This document shows positions 36,301 through 49,199 of a DNA stretch of 64,000 nt, one piece after another; positions within the stretch are counted from its first letter, which is position 1, and each line of letters starts with the position of its first letter. The notes under the pieces are model-generated. The model was not told the DNA's origin, made no database searches, and saw nothing but the letters and a program-made list of their open reading frames with translations. The stretch covers positions 174,451-238,450 of the forward strand of contig NW_019775611.1 of NCBI RefSeq assembly GCF_001039355.2, read 5' to 3'. The DNA comes from Lingula anatina (lineage: Eukaryota > Brachiopoda > Lingulata > Lingulida > Lingulidae). A program made the translations under genes and the position numbers.

Positions 36301-39300
36301 TTCTTATCTGGTTTCCCACCAAGATCCTCAATGTATTTTAAACTGTTGGTCTATTAGGGGGATTTATTTACCAAGCCACAGAGATCAAATATAATGAATA
36401 CAGCACACTGTTGATATCCCGCAGCAATTTGCTCTATGTATTCATAACACTGAAGTCTTACCGCACGTGATTGCGAATTTTATGAGCCAGAAAGGACGCT
36501 TAAGGATAAAAACAAACAAGACGGGTACCCCTGGCCAAGGTAGGGTTTTGTTTATGGGGGAGTTGAAATTTGATTGAAGGCGTTACCAGTAGGGATAGAT
36601 TCTGCTTCTAAATGATTTTAATCTTTTGGGAGAAGGTTAAGTATTAAGAATATTAATTATCACTTGTTGTGCTTGTCATGGGGTTTGTTTAATTTGTTAG
36701 TCTGCTGCCACTTACTGATCAAGAAATTTAAGTTGTAATTCACTACCGCAAATGCAAGTTATTAAAGAAATGAAGTTGTGCAGATGCAATAAAAATGAAA
36801 AAATACTATCTACTATGATTTCTTTGAATTATAAAAAAGTGGTGTAAGTTTAAAGTTTTTTCTATTAGCATTAGGTTTTTATTTTTTATCATGAAGTGAA
36901 ATATTTAAGGTACAAAATATTTAAGCACAGAGATGTATAAAACCTGGTTGTTACAAACTTATAATTCTTATGGGTAAAAGTTTGATTATTTCAAAATTTA
37001 AGGGAAAAAAGCCCTTTGTTTGGTGTGACAAATCTGTTTTTGAATGTTGACAGCAAAAGTCCCTTTTTGAAAACTAAATTAAAATACAATTCAAAATAGG
37101 ACCACACAATTCACAACTCAAACTATTGATTTGTACTAACAGTTCCAAATTAGTTAGCCAGATGAATGGCACTGCATCCCAGATGAAGTACACCTAATAG
37201 CCAATTCAGAGAGCACTTAAAGACCAAGAATTTCAAATTAAAACTTATTGATGGAAACATGTGCTTGAATACATTAGCAATGTGTTGACTTATAAAGAGA
37301 ATATTGACATTAACCCTTCTTGGCCCATCATCATGCTTGGTTTCATGTATATAGGCTATAATACCAGTTGATTTTTGGAAAGGGGTGGTTTGTAAAGGGT
37401 TAGTGTAATAGGTGCAGAGTGATGAAAATCCTCTCAAATAATCCACTGGGTGAATAAATCAGAAAAGTCAACTCTGCCGTTTTGCTGGGTACACATGGAA
37501 CGTAATTGTTAGCAGGGTCCAGGGAGAGAAAAATGACATATTATCCCAAGCTACCTCATAGATTTAAATACTCCAAGATAATGTATAAAGCTTTCCGCAT
37601 TTCTTGAGTTGAGATAACTGAGAGTGAGACGCGAAAGCTGTTATGATTTCTTAATCTGTGGGTCCACTGGATTAGGCATGCCTGGGGACTTCTGATGAGA
37701 AACATTACCTGGTTTGCAGACTGGGTTTCTGAAGAGAAATGTGAAAGAAGTGGCTTTGTACGTGTAGAGGATTCTTGGGGATATTGACTGTCAATTTTAA
37801 TGAAAAACTCACCATTCAGATCTAATCTGTGAATGTTGGGGATTTATCAGGTGCTGAAGGCAGGTGTCCCAAAACTTACGTGACTGAGAGTTATTTACTA
37901 GAAAGGAAAGTGGAAAAATAATTATTTTTGAGCAGTCTAAGCTTATGAAAATGGCAGCATTTGAGCGATATGTCTGTTAAATTAAACTGTCACTACGTGC
38001 TGACGTGACTTTGACAACATTAACAATGCCACACTGATGTGTAGACTGCCCGACCTGTTGCAACAAATGGCATTTTTTCCCCATAAAATGGTGATCTTAA
38101 TTTGATTGAAAGTGTCCTCTTGATTGGACTTGAACTGGCAGCAGACCACAAGTAGTTGTAACAGTTACCAGAATGGCAGTGGGAGTTTCAGTCTAATTTA
38201 TGAAAGATATTTGCAGGATATGATGCATCCTGGATACAGTATTAACAGGAACGGAATACATTTACCTGACAGCGTATTAGAGTCGAAGCTTGTGAGTCTT
38301 ATTCGTCATTGTTCAGCAGCTTTAAGGCTTAAGATAAAATTCATCCAATAGTCTAATAGTTAATGTACCTGTTATTTCCTTAACTTGGGCATTTACAGCT
38401 GTAAAGATACATGTTTGTGCTGTGAAAGAAGATTTGGAAGTCCTTAGTTGCTGGACTGAAGAAATTATTCAGAAGTCAGAGTCACAGGAATTTGTCTGCA
38501 ACTATCAGTGTTGCAGGGAGTTGCCTTCAGCACATCTGTGTTTGTGGATTTTTTTTTTCAAGATAGAGCTATCAGAATTTGTCATCAACAACCAGTGTGA
38601 CGGTGATTGGAAAGTGCCTACAGCTGTCAATTCACAGTTCATCATCATCAAAAGTATCAGTGAATCATCTTGATTGTCATCTTAGTTCAAATGAAAAGCC
38701 AGTTTTTCATTGACTGCACACACACACATGCACTAAAAGCGCAGTTGACAGTAGCCATTGACTGCCTTATTCCACCATCCACTCATCGTCGTCAATGCCA
38801 CCACCCACCCTGTAACATAATAATAAAACTTTCTCATTGGGTGTGACATGAACGTCTTACCTGCTGGCTGTCACCAGGTGCCAAAGTTGACAACTTTATC
38901 ACAGTCCACCTGAGGACACGTAAGTGACAGGCTGTCTCTGGGACACCACTCTCCACGGCAAACTTTCCATGTGTTTTGGCATATCTGACACTGGATGCAG
39001 CTAAGATAATAGAGACCACATGTGGACTGAGGCTACTGCACCTGTGTTGGTGCTCAAATCATATATTTTACCTGGAGCAATCTGCAAATATCTGGAAATT
39101 TTATTGGAAATATGTTGATGATTGAAAGAGAGTCATCTGAATGTTGATTGTACATGTTGATGCATATGTCATGGCATGCATTTTTTTTAACCTTTGATTG
39201 AAGAATTGAAACAGAATATTTTAGAAAAATATTTGAAAGTCACTTAGTGGATAATACTAGTACTTTTAGGTGCATGTGTCATTAGATCAATGCATTTCTC

Positions 39301-42300
39301 TCTTTTGATCAAACAATTAAGACCAGTGTCATTACTTATTCAATAATTCAAGTGCACATTTTCTGCTTATGGTTTCCCACCAACATTGTTGATTATGTTG
39401 TCACTGTGACTGATGACAAATGTCACCAAAATCAAGTTGTCACCAGAACTGATTTGATCGCAATTTTCAAAAAGATTGATGCTGACAAGTTACAAGCCTG
39501 AACCGAAAGGGGATATGTTTGTTCTTTGTATTTTGCAAATCAAACCACTATGTAATCTGTAACAATTGATCCAAGTTTGGTTTTACAATCGACCATATAA
39601 CTGGAGTTCTTCCTTTGACTTTTCTGTTTTGAACAGTATTGCATTGATTCCTGATTCTAGCCTGCTGCAGCTCTTATTCCATTTCATTTACCATTTGTGA
39701 AGACTATTTTTGCTGGTTGTGAGATTATCATGAAACTTGATAATTTGATTAGAAATCGATGTAGTATCTAGTGACTTGATGTGCTTTGCATAAGCTGAGA
39801 AAAATAGGAATATTGGCTGCATGCTGAATTAAAAGCTGTAGTGAAATCTTCCAGTCACTATATACCAAATCTAAAGTTGGAGTGAAATCTCTCCATTGTT
39901 TCATTGTATAAAATCGTAATGAGCACCTACTTGTATAACTTCTAGTGAATTGCTCCATCTTGGTTAACAGACTGTATTATTTATAATTTAACGTATGTGG
40001 TATCATTGTTAATAATTGGTACAATGGATGAAAAGACTGATCCAACTTGTAGAAGTGGGAGGAAGAAAAAACAGGCTGAGGATTTGAAAGTGACAACAAA
40101 GAAAAAGACTGGAGTTGAGGGGGCAGTGGGAAAAGAGAAATATAGCATGGAGAAAAACAGTGTAACAGATAGGGATGTTGCCATGACAGGTAGGGATGTT
40201 GTCATGAGAGATAGGGATGTTGCCATGAAAGACAGGGATGTTGCCATGACAAGCAGAAGTGAAATGAGAACTAAAGATGGCGACTGTCACAGTAGTTCTG
40301 ACAGGACAAGGAGTATCCTTGTTCCTTACATGCAGAAAATCAATAACACTGAAATATGCCGTTTGCATGTGACACACCTGTACGTGACATCTGCGTCCTT
40401 GCGACGGAGAAAACATCACGATGACTCTAATATTTCCCAAAATGCAGAGCCATCATCGCAGGATGATTTATCTGGGAACCAGTCTGAACATTTGACGGGA
40501 ACTGCAACTGCACAAGATCATTTAGCATTAACACAGGCAGTAGGTTCCTCAGGATCTGTAGAGGATAATACAAGTATTTCTGTTTCAAGAAAAAATGAAA
40601 GGGAAAAGGGTGGTGACTTTCTGAAGTCTGCTCCATCATCTTCTGCTTCAAGAAGAACTGAAAGGAAAAAGGAAGATGAAATGCCATCAAAGCGCTATCT
40701 GCTAAATGAAAAGCTATATGATAAAAAGTTAGATTCTGCTACAAATATGCCAAAGGGTTTTCCTTATTAAGGGAAAATGTGAGCATTACAGATTACATAT
40801 GTCCTAACTATAAAGTAAATCATTAAAATAATCAGAGATTTAATTTATGATAATCATCATCATGGTATTCTTGTAATAAAAAGGAATGATAGAAATATGA
40901 TGGAAGTAATCAATAATTGTTAATGAATCTTAATCTTAGTGCTAAACATTGTCCAGTCAGATTAAGTGTATAGAAACAAAACTGAGATTAAATCTGTACT
41001 GTAAAGACATTTTGAGTGTTTTTAATTGCTACACCATTTCTAAATAACAATGTCTGTGTGCTCAAATCTAGATCAAATTGCACCAGATGTGATTAGTTTC
41101 TCCCCATCTGAAGAATGCCCTCTACCTTCTAGACTTAGGCCAGAAATAATCTTATTGATAACATCAGAAGATCAGGTAAAGTGGAGTAGCATTTCTCAGA
41201 TCTACCTATTGGGGGAATATTATTCCTGGAATCTGTTTGTCTGATCAGGTCATGATCAGTGACATTTTTATCAGTTTTCAGTATTAAATTACTTAATTTT
41301 CTTTTGATCCCATTTCAGTTCATTGCAGGATCGATATGGGTAGACACCTGGTTCTATTAACTTCCCTTTAATCCTATTTTAATTCAATACAGCATAACTT
41401 GACACCTCCGTATTTGAAAATAGCCAAAGTACCAGTGGCAGTAGGAATTTACCAATGGCGCTAGATAATCAGATTGCTGGTGAATAAAAGCTGCAAATAA
41501 TGATTGAGTCATAAGATATTACTGGGGGAGGAGTTATGAGATTGGGGGAGACATGCTGGTAGTATTTAGATGAGTTACGGATCATATGAAACAGATTCAT
41601 TGGGTCTGTTCACACCTGTGGCCAAATTACATCTGATACAACATATCTATTCAAACCTGTGGTATTCTACACCAGAAGATACAAGGTTGATTGATGTTGA
41701 ATTTTATTATCTGAGACCTGTCTTCTTACATAAAATGCACACTTATTTACTTCAGACGGTGCTGATTCAGGTTAGTCAATATCTGTGCTAAGTTAGGGCT
41801 GATGTAAACAGGACTTGCCTTATAATATCAGGACTCAGTTTTCAAAGGTATCTAGTGAGCCTATTTTCCAGTGAATGCCTCTTCCTCTGTTGTGTGTAAT
41901 GTCAGGCACTTCTCAAAAACACAAGGGGCCTGGCCAAAACAACGCTTTAGTACAATTGCAGGCATATATATATATTGTCATTATAAGGTAAAATGGACTT
42001 GATATTATTAGTCAATTGAAGTCTAAAATTGGGTTGACAGTGATCTGGATACATGAGAAGAAAAAAGATTATATCTATAAAGCCTGTTAAATTAACGTGG
42101 TACATACAAGATCATAAAAGAAATGTGTCAGTAGACATGGCACTACAATTGTATTAAGGGTACCTTGAAATGTGTATTGTATTTATATGTGCAATTTGCA
42201 GGACATAGTCAAGGCAAACTGTCCACCATGAATGAAGGAATAACATAGCACTTAATATGCTTACTGACTAGATGGATATATATCCATGCACTTCTACTAA

Positions 42301-45300
42301 CATGAACTAAAACGGATAAGTACCACAGAGTATCCGGTTATCCAGTCATGGCGGTGGGCATCCAGACAAGAGAATGGTACCGCACCTTCTTCAAATACTC
42401 TGAGGAGCTCGAGAGATTTCTGACAAAATTTAAACGCCCTCCTCCTGATTTTAAGTACTGGCCTTATGGACCTTACTGGCCTCATAACTATAAGAATGTG
42501 GTGTTAGAGACAACGCGGCACATTAGGACACCACCGCCATTTGAGGAGCCGCTGTGGACTGAGTTGGAATATGATGGTAAGTGATACTGTGGGTGGACGG
42601 TGGGGGATACTGGGTTGGTTAGAGATTGGAATCAACAGCACCTGTATCATTAAGAGAGAAATAGCAAACTTGCTGTTTAAGTTTTGGGAAAGTAACATGC
42701 ATTGCTTGTAGCTTCAGGAGGGTTATTGGTATTATTTTGCTGTGACTAATTAACAAAATGAAAATTAATATAATTCTTTGTGTTACTGTATAATTACTAT
42801 TAATCTGCATCAATTTTTCATTATTTTCAGTTTCCATTTCCATGCTTTATTGATATACATTTCATGTTCTTTTCAGATGATAGCTTGCAATTTTTTTAAA
42901 AATTTTTACCATATTTCTGTTATTTTATGTTCTTGTCTACTAATATGTATTTCATAATTATGTTATTGTCGGATTATAATAGTTAAACAATCAAAAATAG
43001 AAAAAATCCCTTCATTTGTAACTGAAACATTCACTTTACATTTCCCATTGATATTAATTGTATAATTCAATTTAAAAAATATATATATACATATTAAAAT
43101 GTTTATTTGAGTACATATAGATTATTAGTTATAATACATGATGAAAAATATAAATGCCAATGTGTAAAAAAAAAAATAAATAAAAGAATTCTTTTCCAGT
43201 CCCAGCCAACAAATCCGTAGACACTCAGCAAACTCCGTACACAGGGAACTGGAGGGGGATACAGATCGTGTTTGACTCCGAGAAGAGTGCACGTGATTAT
43301 GCACAGCCCCGCGTGCCAGAGGGGTGTTGTCCTAGTCTCACATTTGAGTCTCGATTTGAGTGTGGTAACCTACGCCAGGCCAGGAGAGTGTAAGTCATGT
43401 GACAGTCATGAGACTGTTGTATATTCCTCATGTACCAGTTTTCTGCTGTGAACTGTGATGTTTCCTTATTGTTCTTTAATACTTATTTTATAATATGCTT
43501 TGTAAAGTGGTTATTGGTAAGGAAATTTTTTAAGCAAAGCTTAGTACATAAATTATGTGGAAGTGCATCCTTTTTTTGTGTGTGTTTTTTTATTACTTAA
43601 ATGGTTAGTATGATACTCAAATACCAACTTGATATTTCAGTGGTCAGTTTGAATATGAATTGGTGCTGAAGACAGATCTGTACACCAAGCGGCACACCCA
43701 GTGGTACTACTTCAGGGTGAAGAGTATGGTGCCAGGAGTGGTGTATAAACTGAGGATAGCCAACCTGTTGAAAAGAGACAGTTTATATAATCATGGTAAG
43801 TGTTTGGGGGTACCACACTCAGTGGTACTACTTCAGGGTGAAGAGTATGGTGCCAGGAGTAGTGTATAAACTGAGGATAGCCAACCTGTTGAAGAGAGAC
43901 AGTTTATATAATCATGGTAAGTGTTTGGGGGGGGGAGGGGGGTAATGTATACTATATAATGTGACTTAGGAGAAGTAGGTACTACATCATTGGAAAAATA
44001 TTGTATGGTTGTGGTGTTTGTGTACACATATGTTTGACAGGGTTACAAGGGGGGGGGGGGTTGGGGGTTCAAGTTGAGGATAACCAACCTGTGGAAGAGG
44101 TATATAATAATGTATAATCCTGGTGAGTTGTTTGGAAGTAAATTTTATTTAATAATTCAGCAGACAATATACCTGTCATACAGAAAATAGATGAATGTAT
44201 TATGTATATATTATCTATTCAATTTATTCAATTATTTTGAATTATGTTCCAGGTATGCGTCCATTGTTGTACTCAGAGACCAAGGCAGCATCAGAAGGTA
44301 TAGGTTGGTACAGGACAGGACACAATATCAGGTACACAACAGAGCTTTTAGCTATGGAAAAAACTTGAATTGACTAAAAGATTTTTATCCTCTTAAAAAT
44401 TGTTTTGAATACATTAACCTTATTCTCTTAAAATTTATGAGTCAATACATTAGCCTGTAACTTGGACTTCTTCAGCCCACTGGTCGCGCAGATTAGCATG
44501 GACTATCTACATGTCTCACTGATCCTAAGAATGACTAGTTAGTGCCTTTAAAATACCAAAGTTTTACTGATCTGACACTAAATCTGAACTTAAGTTCATT
44601 TGTACTGATGATAAGCATTGCAAGCTGTGTATGTTTTCATGACGACATAAGCTTTTACTTAATATGTTTTCTTTTTTCATCCAGTTACTACAGAAATGAT
44701 AAACATGTCCAGTGTCCACTACTGCACAGAGAACTCATTTACTATGAACTGGAGTTTGAGATTGTGAGTAATATACAAGCAACTCGGCTTGCTCTGTTAT
44801 AGTAAATCATAGCCGTATGCTAAAAATATTCTAATTTGGCTTCAAAACATTTTTTGATAAATATATCATTGATTTACCTTAAAATCTAATTTGTCTAAAA
44901 CCATAAGGCTATTCAGTTTTTAAAAATCATAATTTTTATCTTTATATTTTTAAATATGATGTCCGTATCATAACAAATCCTGGAATTTTCTTAAAGTTTA
45001 AGGAGGAACAATGACTGCATGGGCAGGTAGTTAAGCCTATAAAAGTAATAAGGGTAGAGAGGAAGTGGGGTATTTGATAAAATAATATATTTATTTCGTA
45101 ATTTTAAGTTTTTATAATTATTAATAGAATTTTCTTCGTTAATTTCAGGAATTTCCTCATGGTGAAGACACTTGCTATCTTGCCCACTGCTATCCATATA
45201 CCTTCACAGATCTGAAGGATGACCTTGACCTACTTATATCTGACCCAGAGAGGTCAAGGGTTGTCAAACGAGAAGTCATGTGTGAGACGAGGGCTGGGAA

Positions 45301-46744
45301 CAGTTGCTTTTTACTCACTGTCACTAACTTTGGTAAGTGGTTGCCATTAACTGCATCTTAAAATGCTGGCACCAAATTTTTCAAGCCAGGCTTCTTTTTG
45401 TCATAAATTCCAAAATATGTTTAGAAATAAGTGAATACTGATTTAAAAAAAAAAGAAGAAGAATGATAGAATAAGGAAGAAAAAATTGATTTGTTTCAAA
45501 TATTATTAGACGACAAATATTTTGGTTTGATTAGCCACAAATAAGATAGGATTTTTTTTTTTTTTTTTTTTATGATGATGAGATTTGTTTTTGTATCAGA
45601 TAAAGATGACTTTGAGAAGAAAGCAGTGATCATCACCGCCAGGGTTCACCCAGGGGAGTCCAATGCCAGCTGGATGATGAAGGGGGTGATAGATTTTATC
45701 ACCAGCTCAAACTCTGTTGCCAAAGTAAGTGGTGTGGATTGCAGAATTAAAATTACAAGAGGTTTATTCTTTTCTGGTGATTATAGAACTGACTTAGCAC
45801 CTTTGGAACATTTTGGCATAATGATGCCAAATCTTTTCTTTTTTTAATATATTTTAATTATATACATTCTCAAAGTGTTGTATGTTTAAGATCAAAATGA
45901 TTTTTTTGTTAATTAAAATATTATATTGTGTTTGATGATAACATTTAAATTTTTTATTTTCAGCAACTTCGAAACAAATTTATTTTCAAAATTGTGCCAA
46001 TGCTCAACATAGACGGAGTGATAGTAGGAAACTATAGGTGCTCTCTAGGAGCTAGAGATCTGAATCGTAACTACCGCCACCCGCGTCGCGAGAGCTTCCC
46101 CACAGTATGGCATACCAAGGCCATGATGGCAGAGGTCGCCCTCAAAAATGAGGTAATTCCTGATTAATTGGGAGTTTAATAGTTAAAAGACTAGTTGAAT
46201 TTATTGTCTCTTCAATGGAGCTTTCAAAATTGGACAAAAGTTTAAAGTTCCCAAGCTGAATATAGGAATGAAATAGATTATTGTTATAATAATATATGAA
46301 CTGTAGCACTTAAATTCTTTGCTTTCAGATTCCTATATGCTGTGATATACATGGACACAGTCGGAAGTCCAATGAACTGTTAGTATTACTAATCAAATCT
46401 CTGCTTTCAGATTCTTATATACTGTGATTTACATGGACACAGTCGGAAGTCTAATGTGTTCATGTACGGCTGTAGCAATCCAGAAAATGCAGCCAACATG
46501 AAAGCATTCCTTCAGGAGAGGATGCTGCCATGGCTCATGTCTAATAAGGTATGTTAGTTTTTAATCCCAAACAAAATGCTGCTCCCATGCCTTGAGAGAA
46601 TTTGTTTGATGCTCATCTACCTGGTCTTTTGTTAAAAAAAGGTGTGTTTTGTTAAAGAGTACTATATAGGAAAAACTTGTTTAGTAAAGAGTACACTCTC
46701 TAAATGAGAAATATTTATTCAGCATTAGCCCCCTTGTATTTATT

Positions 46745-46778
<34 letters not shown>

Positions 46779-49152
46779 ATTTATATTGAATTTTTTTTTA
46801 TTGAATTAATCATAAGTTGTTTTGAATTCCATTCTTGCCAGGCTTCAGGAAAATTTTTCTTCAACTCGTGCAAGTTTCACATTCGTCGCTGCAAGGAGGC
46901 CACAGGACGTGTGGTGATGTACAGGCAATACAGCATATCCAATAGCTTCACCATGGAAGCCACTTTCTCAGGGACTGCCATTACTCAGTGAGTAGAACAT
47001 AAGAGCACTTCAGTGAGTAGAACAAAACAGCATTCATAATGTCTTAGAGATCCACCTTTGGCGGTATTTTGAGAGGTCCTCCCATACGATATGGTGTAAG
47101 ATATCCAGTAGCTTCACCATAGAGGCCTTCTCAGGCTACAGAGACTGCCAATTTAAACTTGAGGCTGAGATTTAATCCATTTTATGGTGTGTGTGTGTGT
47201 GGAGACAGAGACCGCATTCACATCGAGTTGAGCCATGGCTCTACAAAGCCACAAACTAAATATGGCGGACGTACATGAAAGGAAAACCGCCTAATCTTTT
47301 AATAGTCTCTCCGCCTCTCACACGCCTCCCCATGCGTCATCCCTGCGGGGTACAGTCATTAAATCTCGGCTCCATTGGGATGACACATCGGGAGGTGTGT
47401 GAGAGGCGGAGAGACTATTAAAAGATTAGGCNNNNNNNNNNNNNNNNNNNNNNNNNNNNNNNNNNNNNNNNNNNNNNNNNNNNNNNNNNNNNNNNNNNNN
47501 NNNNNNNNNNNNNNNNNNNNNNNNNNNNNNNNNNNNNNNNNNNNNNNNNNNNNNNNNNNNNNNNNNNNNNNNNNNNNNNNNNNNNNNNNNNNNNNNNNNN
47601 NNNNNNNNNNNNNNNNNNNNNNNNNNNNNNNNNNNNNNNNNNNNNNNNNNNNNNNNNNNNNNNNNNNNNNNNNNNNNNNNNNNNNNNNNNNNNNNNNNNN
47701 NNNNNNNNNNNNNNNNNNNNNNNNNNNNNNNNNNNNNNNNNNNNNNNNNNNNNNNNNNNNNNNNNNNNNNNNNNNNNNNNNNNNNNNNNNNNNNNNNNNN
47801 NNNNNNNNNNNNNNNNNNNNNNNNNNNNNNNNNNNNNNNNNNNNNNNNNNNNNNNNNNNNNNNNNNNNNNNNNNNNNNNNNNNNNNNNNNNNNNNNNNNN
47901 NNNNNNNNNNNNNNNNNNNNNNNNNNNNNNNNNNNNNNNNNTTTTTTATGTGTGAAAGAGTTTTGAGAGGTTCTGGAGTATGAACAACTACAGCAAAATA
48001 AGAGGTAGTGTATGGGGATTTGATTGCTTATTATTTTTAATGTAAAATGGTTAAGCGAGGTTCTGGAGCAACAACAGAAATAGCAAAATTAGAGGTACAG
48101 TGTAATATGTGATAATGTGATAAATGATTGGTATTTTATTTAAAAATCGGTAAGGCAATTTTTATTCTCTCTTTGACAAAGTTTGGTCAACTTTCTAAAC
48201 ATTTTATTTATTTGTTTGTTTGTTCTGTTTATTTGTTTGATCTTCATGTGTCCTAACCATCTTGTTATTAGGGTTCATTTATAATTATCACACTAAACAC
48301 ATCTGACATCTTACACTTAACATGCTCCACTCTCCCTGTATTTTCAGCAAGCAATCAGAGATTATCTTGGAGCTGACGCGGGAACTCACTCACCAGATCT
48401 TGGAGAGCCGTGGCATGCTGCCACAACAGCTCCCTCTATTGTCACCAAGGGGTGGTGCGGTTGAGAACGGCAGTGGTGAGGGTGAGTATTACAGTTTTTG
48501 CTGTAAGGAGCATTTTTATTTCTTATATATAGGTCAGATTTAGTTTTTGGTACATCTGCCAGACTAACATATTTGTTATTTTTCTTTTTAATTTTTGAAT
48601 TTATATCAATCGGTGATTTTTTTCTTCAAAAAAGTTTTGGTTTAATCAAATACACTGAGCATGGCATACTAATTTGAGAAACATTTTTCTTCATGGATTT
48701 AATTAAAAATATAAATTTATGAGGAACAAAAATGTTCATTAGCTTGGTAGTTGGATCATAAATGATAATTATCAAAGCCAAAAAAGCCGAAAAACTTTCA
48801 GACCGTTAGCTTACTTTTATCAGGAAATTTTTGTCAAAAAAAAAAATAATAATAATGATAATAATATATCTCCTTCAAATTCAGATGCTAAGAAACAGGG
48901 TTTCCAGAAAATCACGGATGCTATAGTTGCCATGATAACCAAAGAGGAAAGGGCAGATCAGAGTGCCAAATCCAAGAAACCCGCCTTTCCAAGCGACATC
49001 AACCTGAGGGATACAGATGAGAAAGACGTTGCTAAAATGAATGTCGATGAGCTAATAGAGAACATGACCTCTGATACAATAGATGGGTGTATCCACTTAT
49101 TGGAACAGCTGAAGGTCAACGAGCTAGTCAATGAATCAGAGTAAGGGTTGAT

Positions 49153-49199
<47 letters not shown>

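Larger units (their letters stand above)
28249..42347 (+). other. 14-kb intron, or promoter region of a short isoform
   Basis: No conserved carboxypeptidase exon is visible. It contains a family 1 MITE (28299-28490), local tandem duplications (31183-31325, 33135-33285, 36179-36370), poly-G and poly-A tracts and the unrecognised 248-codon ORF at 40024-40770. The rest is AT-rich intron DNA with only short chance frames. Confidence 0.6.

Noticed and set aside
38124-38673. Two consecutive plus-strand frames of 75-83 codons
   Set aside because: No ATG-led coding bias, no homology and no phase-compatible splice sites found.
43796-43869. Continuation of the conserved exon past its donor ([11 protein letters not shown]...)
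   Set aside because: This is the intron and the out-of-frame tandem copy read through; it ends at a stop.
47399-47983. 194-codon frame across the N gap
   Set aside because: Made of Ns; only the assumption of no stops keeps it open.
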